A stretch of DNA of 64,000 nucleotides from Clostridiales bacterium. GTDB taxonomy: Bacteria; Bacillota; Clostridia; Christensenellales; Aristaeellaceae. Positions 59,913 through 64,000 of the stretch are shown piece after piece (position 1 is the first letter of the stretch; every line of letters starts with the position of its first letter). The position numbers and the translations under genes were made by a program. A model generated the notes under the pieces. That model was not told the origin of the DNA, made no database searches, and was given only the letters and a program-made list of their open reading frames with translations. The stretch lies in contig SVGN01000002.1 in NCBI GenBank assembly GCA_015056315.1, positions 1 through 64,000 of the forward strand, given 5' to 3'.

Positions 59913-61124
59913 ATGGAACGACCCGTTGTCGGCATCATATGCGAATACGACCCCTTTCACCGGGGGCACAGGCGGCAGTTTGAGCTGATCCGGCAAAGGC
60001 TGCCGGGAGCAGCCATCGTCTGCCTGATGAGCGGCCCCTTTACCCAGCGGGGCATGCCTGCGCTGTTTTCCCCTGCCTTCCGGGCGGAATGCGCCCTGCG
60101 GGCCGGGGCCGATCTGGTGCTGGAGCTGCCCTGCGCTTTTGCGGTGCGGGATGCGGAGCATTTTGCCCTCGGCGGGGTACACATCCTTACACAGCTGGGC
60201 TTTGTGACCCATCTCAGCTACGGCGTGGAGGACGCCGCCATCGACCTGACCGCCGCTGCCCGGCTGCTGGAAAACCCCACCGAACCCTTTACCGCCGTGC
60301 TGCGGAACGAGCTTGCCAAGGGCGTTTCCTTCGCTGCGGCGCAGGGAGCGGCGCTGGCAGCCTGTGCCGGTGGTGCCACGCTCCCCGAAGGGATCTGGCA
60401 GCAGCCCAACCTGATCCTTGCGCTGTGCTACCGCCGGGCCATGCTGCGGCTGAACAGCCATCTGCAGCCCCTGCCGGTACAGCGGGTGGGCGGCTACCAC
60501 GATGCGGCGCTGCCTGTTGCCGCAGATGCGCAGAGCGAAGCCGCCGTGGCGTACCCTTCTGCCACAGCGGTGCGGCGGGCATATCTCAGCGGCGAGACCG
60601 CTGCCGCAGAAGCCGCCTGCGGCTATCCCCTGCCCCATGCCGGAGACAGCGAACCCGTCTGCCCCCCGGAGGCGCTGGACAGGGTACTGCTGCACACCCT
60701 GCGCTCCATGGCCCCTGCACAGCTGCAACAGCTGCCCCTGTGCACCGAAGGGCTGGAACACCGGCTGCAAGCGGCTGCCCATCAGGCCACCAGCCGGGAA
60801 ACCTTGCTGGAAAGCCTGAAAACCAAGCGGTACGCCCGCGCCAGACTCAGCCGTCTGTGCACTCACGGCCTGCTGGGTGTAACGCAGGAGTTGTTGGAAG
60901 CCCACCCGCTGCCGGAATATGTGCGGCTGCTTGGTTTCCGCAAAGAAAGTGTGGACTTGCTGGCAGCATTCAAAAGCAGCTTCATCCCTGTCATCAGCAA
61001 GGCAGCGGACGGCGACTGGCAAAACCCGCTGTATGGGCTGGACAATACCGCCTATGACCTGTGGGCTTTGGGCGCTGGTCAGCCCGCCGGGCTGATGATG
61101 CGCAGTCAGGTGGTGCGGGTATGA
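59913..61124 (+). CDS. tmcAL: tRNA(Met) cytidine acetate ligase (YlbM/TmcAL)
   Basis: 403 residues from the ATG at 59913. This start gives the family opening VVGIICEYDPFHRGH, a nucleotidyltransferase H-x-G-H site; an ATG 12 bases upstream is also possible and neither has a strong ribosome binding site. 'CLMSGPFTQRGMPALFSPAFRAECALRAGADLVLELP' and 'RLGFRKES' are further TmcAL motifs. The enzyme uses ATP and acetate to acetylate the wobble cytidine of tRNA-Met. It is near ackA, as in other Clostridia. Confidence 0.88.
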   Translation: MERPVVGIICEYDPFHRGHRRQFELIRQRLPGAAIVCLMSGPFTQRGMPALFSPAFRAECALRAGADLVLELPCAFAVRDAEHFALGGVHILTQLGFVTHLSYGVEDAAIDLTAAARLLENPTEPFTAVLRNELAKGVSFAAAQGAALAACAGGATLPEGIWQQPNLILALCYRRAMLRLNSHLQPLPVQRVGGYHDAALPVAADAQSEAAVAYPSATAVRRAYLSGETAAAEAACGYPLPHAGDSEPVCPPEALDRVLLHTLRSMAPAQLQQLPLCTEGLEHRLQAAAHQATSRETLLESLKTKRYARARLSRLCTHGLLGVTQELLEAHPLPEYVRLLGFRKESVDLLAAFKSSFIPVISKAADGDWQNPLYGLDNTAYDLWALGAGQPAGLMMRSQVVRV

Positions 61125-61141
61125 AAATAGGAGGCGATCCC

Positions 61142-61468
61142 ATGGTCGGCAAGTACAAAGTGATCACCCTGTGCGGCAGCACCCGCTTCAAGGATGCCTT
61201 TTTGCAGGAGCAGAAGCGGTTGACGCTGGAAGGTAACATCGTTTTGAGTGTGGGCCTGTTCGGCCATTCCGGCGATGACGAGGTCTGGACAGAGGGCACC
61301 AAGGCCATGCTGGACGACATGCACAAGCGGAAAATCGATATGGCAGACGAAATCTTCGTCATCAATGTGGATGGATACATCGGAGAAAGTACCCGGTCGG
61401 AGATTGCATATGCCACAAGCACCGGCAAAGTAGTGCGGTATCTGGAGGAAACAAACGATGGACAATAA
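61142..61468 (+). CDS. Nucleoside 2-deoxyribosyltransferase-like protein
   Basis: 108 residues from the ATG at 61142 (GGAGG 8 bases upstream). 'VITLCGSTRFKDAFLQEQKRLTLEGNIVLSVGLFGHSG' resembles the nucleotide-binding opening of deoxyribosyltransferase-fold proteins, and 'DEIFVINVDGYIGESTRSEIAYATSTGKVVRYLE' the C-terminal half. Many relatives are encoded by phages or act in nucleotide salvage. Overlaps the next gene by 11 bases. Confidence 0.7.
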   Translation: MVGKYKVITLCGSTRFKDAFLQEQKRLTLEGNIVLSVGLFGHSGDDEVWTEGTKAMLDDMHKRKIDMADEIFVINVDGYIGESTRSEIAYATSTGKVVRYLEETNDGQ

Positions 61469-61952
61469 GCTGTTGCGGTTCACATGCAGCGCCATTGATG
61501 AAAATGGCTGCTTTCGTCCAGAGCACACAGGCTACGGACAGGACATTTCGCCAGCCTTTGTCATCGAAAACCTTTCCCCCGACACCAAAACCCTCGCCAT
61601 TACGCTGGAAGACCTGAGCCACCCTATCAAGGGCTTTCCCCATTGGGTGATCTGGAACCTCCCGGCAACCCATCAGATACCCGAAGGCATTCCTAGCGGG
61701 GCGAATGTGGCCACGCTGCAATCCGCCAAGCAAGGCATTGCCTACGGCTGGCATCGCTATGCTGGCCCCAAGCCGCCCAAAGGCGCAAACCATCTGTACC
61801 GGTTTACGCTGTATGCGCTGGACAGCGAACTGGATCTGTCTGCCAATGTGTTCAAGAAGCGTTTTTTGAAAGCGGCTGCGGGCCATATTCTGCAACAGGG
61901 CGAAATAACCGGCGAATATCAAGCCAACGAACCGGTTGCCAATGAGACATGA
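61458..61952 (+). CDS. PEBP-family protein (YbhB/YbcL type)
   Basis: 164 residues. 'SPAFVIENLSPDTKTLAITLEDLSHP...FPHWVIWNLPATHQIPEG' and 'GPKPPKGANHLYRFTLYALD' are the ligand-site motifs of phosphatidylethanolamine-binding-like proteins. No signal peptide. Bacterial roles are largely unknown. GGAGG precedes its ATG within the end of the previous gene. Confidence 0.88.
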   Translation: MDNKLLRFTCSAIDENGCFRPEHTGYGQDISPAFVIENLSPDTKTLAITLEDLSHPIKGFPHWVIWNLPATHQIPEGIPSGANVATLQSAKQGIAYGWHRYAGPKPPKGANHLYRFTLYALDSELDLSANVFKKRFLKAAAGHILQQGEITGEYQANEPVANET

Positions 61953-61967
61953 CATCCTCATAAAGCA

Positions 61968-62008
61968 CCACACCCCCAAAGAGCTTTTTCCGCTCCTTGG
62001 GGGTGTGG
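61968..62008. terminator. Bidirectional terminator between PEBP and acetyltransferase genes
   Basis: CCACACCCCCAA and TTGGGGGTGTGG pair around a loop with inner GAG/CTC pairing. The two genes converge here. Confidence 0.75.
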
Positions 62009-62012
62009 TTCA

Positions 62013-62444
62013 TTATACGCGCTTGTACAGCACCGAAACGCTGTCCTTTTCCAAGCCGCATTTGGCATAAAAGGCTTCATTGGGCTCGATGGACATCAGC
62101 TGCACCACAGCGATGCCCTTCTCCCGAAGATGCGGCTCCAAAGCCTGCATCAGCTGCTTGCCGATGCCCTGCTTTTTGCGCTCCGGCACCACGAACAGCT
62201 CGGAAATGTAGAAGAAGTCCTCGTCGGCGTAGGGATCCACAAAGCCCAGCAAACCGCCGATGATGGCGCCATCCTCCACGGCTTTCAGGCCCATGCCCTG
62301 ATAGTTGCCCAGAATGGCCCGGACGCGCTTCTGGGCCCGCTCCTCCGTCCGGTTTTCAAACCAAGGGGCTTCGGAATAGGCTTTGCCCATGGCGGCAGCC
62401 AGCGCGGCTTCATCCCCAGAGATGACCAACTGATATTCCACCAT
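62013..62444 (-). CDS. GNAT-family N-acetyltransferase
   Basis: 143 residues. The acetyl-CoA-binding loop 'ELFVVPERKKQGIGKQLMQALEPHLREKG' (motif A, Q/R-x2-G-x-G/K) and 'NEAFYAKCGLEKDSVSVLYKRV' at the end are typical of GNAT enzymes. Its ATG overlaps by one base the stop of rsfS, so it is translated as part of the nadD-rsfS operon. Substrate unknown. Confidence 0.88.
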   Translation of the reverse strand: MVEYQLVISGDEAALAAAMGKAYSEAPWFENRTEERAQKRVRAILGNYQGMGLKAVEDGAIIGGLLGFVDPYADEDFFYISELFVVPERKKQGIGKQLMQALEPHLREKGIAVVQLMSIEPNEAFYAKCGLEKDSVSVLYKRV

Positions 62445-62803
62445 CAGTCGTCGTCCTCCTCAAAATCAAGGGCGATGCGGTTCTGGTCGTTCTCCCAGAG
62501 CTTGTCCAGCCGGTAGAACTCCCTCTCTTCGGGGTGGAACAGGTGCACCAGCACGGTGCCGTAATCCAGCACCACCCAGCGGCCCTCCTGCTGGCCTTCC
62601 TTGCGCACGGGCTCCAGACCCATCTCGCTCAGCTTCTCCTCCACCTCATCGGAGAGGGATTTGACCTGCAGCGCGCTGCGGCCGCTGGCGATGACCATGC
62701 AATCGGTGATCACGGTCAGGTCGTGCACATCCAGGGCGACGATATCCTTGGCCTTCTTTTCGTAGAGGATACCCGCGATTTTTTGGATCAGTTCGTTATT
62801 CAT
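62444..62803 (-). CDS. rsfS: Ribosome silencing factor RsfS
   Basis: 119 residues from ATG 62803 (AAAGGAG 8 bases upstream; the ATG at 62809 is too close). 'LYEKKAKDIVALDVHDLTVITDCMVIASGRSALQVKSLSDEVEEKL' and 'WVVLDYGTVLVHLFHPEEREFYRLDKLW' are the conserved core. RsfS binds L14 on the 50S subunit and blocks subunit joining in starvation. Follows nadD-yqeK, as in Bacillus. Confidence 0.94.
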   Translation of the reverse strand: MNNELIQKIAGILYEKKAKDIVALDVHDLTVITDCMVIASGRSALQVKSLSDEVEEKLSEMGLEPVRKEGQQEGRWVVLDYGTVLVHLFHPEEREFYRLDKLWENDQNRIALDFEEDDD

Positions 62804-63998
62804 TTTCATTGCTCCTTTGCTGTGCCATCAGGCGATCCAGCCAATCCGCCACCTGCTGGGTGGCCGGGTGGGGCTCGCCGCCCTGGCTCTTCACATATTC
62901 AAGGGTGGAACGCAGAGAGTAGCTCATGGCCGCAGGCAGGCTCTCTTTGGCGAGCCTGCGCACCTCCTCCAGCGCAGGGTAGCTGCGGCGGGAGGGCTCG
63001 ATCTTATCGGAAAGGAACACGATCATATCCAGCGGCAGCATGCCCACCTTGCCGGTGGTGTGGCAGCGGATGGCCGCCAGCACGTTGGGGTCGGTGATGC
63101 CGTACTCCTTTTCCGCCACCACGGCTCCTACCGGGCCATGGAGCAGGTTGCCGCTCTGCAGCGTCATTTTATCGATGAGCAGACGGTGCTCCCTGGCGAT
63201 CTGCTGCATGGCGCTGAGGGGCAGACACTTGGCACAGTCGTGCAGCAGGGCGGCGGTGGCTGCCCGGTCTTCGTCCACGCCATGGAGGCGGGCCAGGCGG
63301 CGGGCCGACCAGCACACCAGCAGGGAGTGCAGCAGCCGCTTCTCGCTCAGATTCTTTTTCAGCCTTGCATACGCAGCCTCGCCCGTGGCCGGGCTGGGCT
63401 CGCGCCCGTAGAGGCCCATCAGACGGATGTATTCGATCACCTGGGGCTTCAGCTCATCCGGGTCGCCGCCCGCAGCCAGTTCCGCGCGCACATCGGTGGA
63501 GGATACATCCCTGGGGGGCAGGCTGAGGAATGCATATTTGCACCCCATCTTGCGGATCTTCCCGCACCGGGGATCCTCCTCCGGGTCGTGGCTATCCCGG
63601 CGGCAGACCAGAAAGCGGGTCAGCTCAAAGACCTTCTCGGGCTTGCGCCAGTTGGGCAGGTCGAAAAACGTATCCTCGCCGATGATGTAGTAAAGCTCCG
63701 CATTGGGGTACTGCTTTTTGAGGATGGCAAGGGTATCCACCGTGTAAATGGTGCCCTTGCGCTCCAGCTCCACCCGGCAGGGCTCAAAGCCCGGTATGCC
63801 GCTTACCGCCAGACGGGTCATTTCGTAGCGGTGCTCGGCCTCCTCCAGGCCGGTCTTTTTATGGGGCGGGTTGCCGGTGGGCAGAAACAGCACCCGATCC
63901 AGCTTTGCTTCCTTCAGGGCACAGGAGGCCATTTCCAGATGCCGCTCATGGATCGGGTTGAAGCTGCCGCCCATGAGGCCGATCTTTTCCTTTGGCAT
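62796..63998 (-). CDS. nadD: Nicotinate-nucleotide adenylyltransferase fused to YqeK HD hydrolase
   Basis: 400 residues. 1-~200: NadD with 'IGLMGGSFNPIHERHLEMA' (the usual H-x-G-H is H-E-R-H) and the C-terminal 'LPPRDVSSTDVRAEL' (I/S-S-T-x2-R). ~215-395: YqeK HD domain with 'KRLLHSLLVCWSARRLARLHG', 'AALLHDCAKCLP' and 'HGPVGAVV', an Ap4A hydrolase family. In Bacillus these are two genes. The ATG lies 2 bases from the window end, so a further upstream start cannot be excluded. NadD makes deamido-NAD for NAD synthesis. Confidence 0.88.
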   Translation of the reverse strand: MPKEKIGLMGGSFNPIHERHLEMASCALKEAKLDRVLFLPTGNPPHKKTGLEEAEHRYEMTRLAVSGIPGFEPCRVELERKGTIYTVDTLAILKKQYPNAELYYIIGEDTFFDLPNWRKPEKVFELTRFLVCRRDSHDPEEDPRCGKIRKMGCKYAFLSLPPRDVSSTDVRAELAAGGDPDELKPQVIEYIRLMGLYGREPSPATGEAAYARLKKNLSEKRLLHSLLVCWSARRLARLHGVDEDRAATAALLHDCAKCLPLSAMQQIAREHRLLIDKMTLQSGNLLHGPVGAVVAEKEYGITDPNVLAAIRCHTTGKVGMLPLDMIVFLSDKIEPSRRSYPALEEVRRLAKESLPAAMSYSLRSTLEYVKSQGGEPHPATQQVADWLDRLMAQQRSNENE

Positions 63999-64000
63999 GG

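Overview
The window looks like chromosome from a high-GC, Gram-positive, endospore-forming anaerobe of the class Clostridia, probably an Oscillospiraceae/Ruminococcaceae-like gut bacterium. This rests on spoVT, spoVM, spoVAC-AD-AE and yqfC-yqfD, on the rpmH-rnpA-yidD-yidC-jag and yqfC-yqfD-phoH-pgpH-ybeY-cdd-era gene orders, on ferredoxin and acetate kinase metabolism, and on AGGAGG-type ribosome binding sites. The species cannot be named from the sequence alone.

Layout. 0-4.8 kb: the end of a membrane protein gene, then an apparently metal-linked block (Cys-rich/HMA protein, DUF3793 protein, alpha/beta hydrolase, membrane protein) with three copies of one inverted repeat at its promoters and leader, then a divergent Crp/Fnr regulator and ferredoxin pair. 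4.9-11.6 kb: an accessory region, in part visibly AT-rich, holding an XRE-TPR regulator, two overlapping genes with HEPN-type R-x4-H motifs that sit directly behind a decayed type I restriction specificity (HsdS) tail, a DEDDh exonuclease fused to a NUMOD-like DNA-binding domain, a fragment resembling the Cas3 N-terminus, a HipBA toxin-antitoxin module and a protein with three Myb/SANT-like repeats. 11.7-19.1 kb: sporulation genes (spoVT with a SigG-like promoter, a SpoVB-like flippase, mazG, hup, a very short spoVM, spoVA genes) and a cluster of hairpins between two identical 35-base repeats. 19.1-24 kb: the rpmH-rnpA-yidD-yidC-jag operon, a transglutaminase-like protein and a DUF368 lipid-carrier translocase.

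24-34.7 kb: a SNF2-type helicase, a structured noncoding stretch, a surface lipoprotein with an SH3-like domain, a heterodimeric ABC exporter with one degenerate ATPase site, and a membrane-anchored endonuclease/exonuclease/phosphatase-family protein. 34.7-42.9 kb: the cell-shape operon maf-mreB-mreC-mreD-mrdA-minD-rodA, with minD but no minC or minE. 43-50.3 kb: yqfC-yqfD-phoH-pgpH-ybeY/cdd-era, in which YbeY and cytidine deaminase are one polypeptide and PgpH carries a long Ala/Pro repeat tail. 50.4-64 kb: MarR-flavodoxin, AraC with a sugar isomerase, a MoxR-DUF58-DUF4129-like operon, ackA, a leucine-rich-repeat surface protein, tmcAL, small enzymes, and rsfS with a NadD-YqeK fusion.

Most of the window is conserved housekeeping. 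The accessory region at 4.9-11.6 kb is the most likely home of something new: paired HEPN genes retained after loss of a restriction system, next to an exonuclease-NUMOD fusion. Nothing here was tested by database search; family names come from motifs and gene order that I can read in the sequence.
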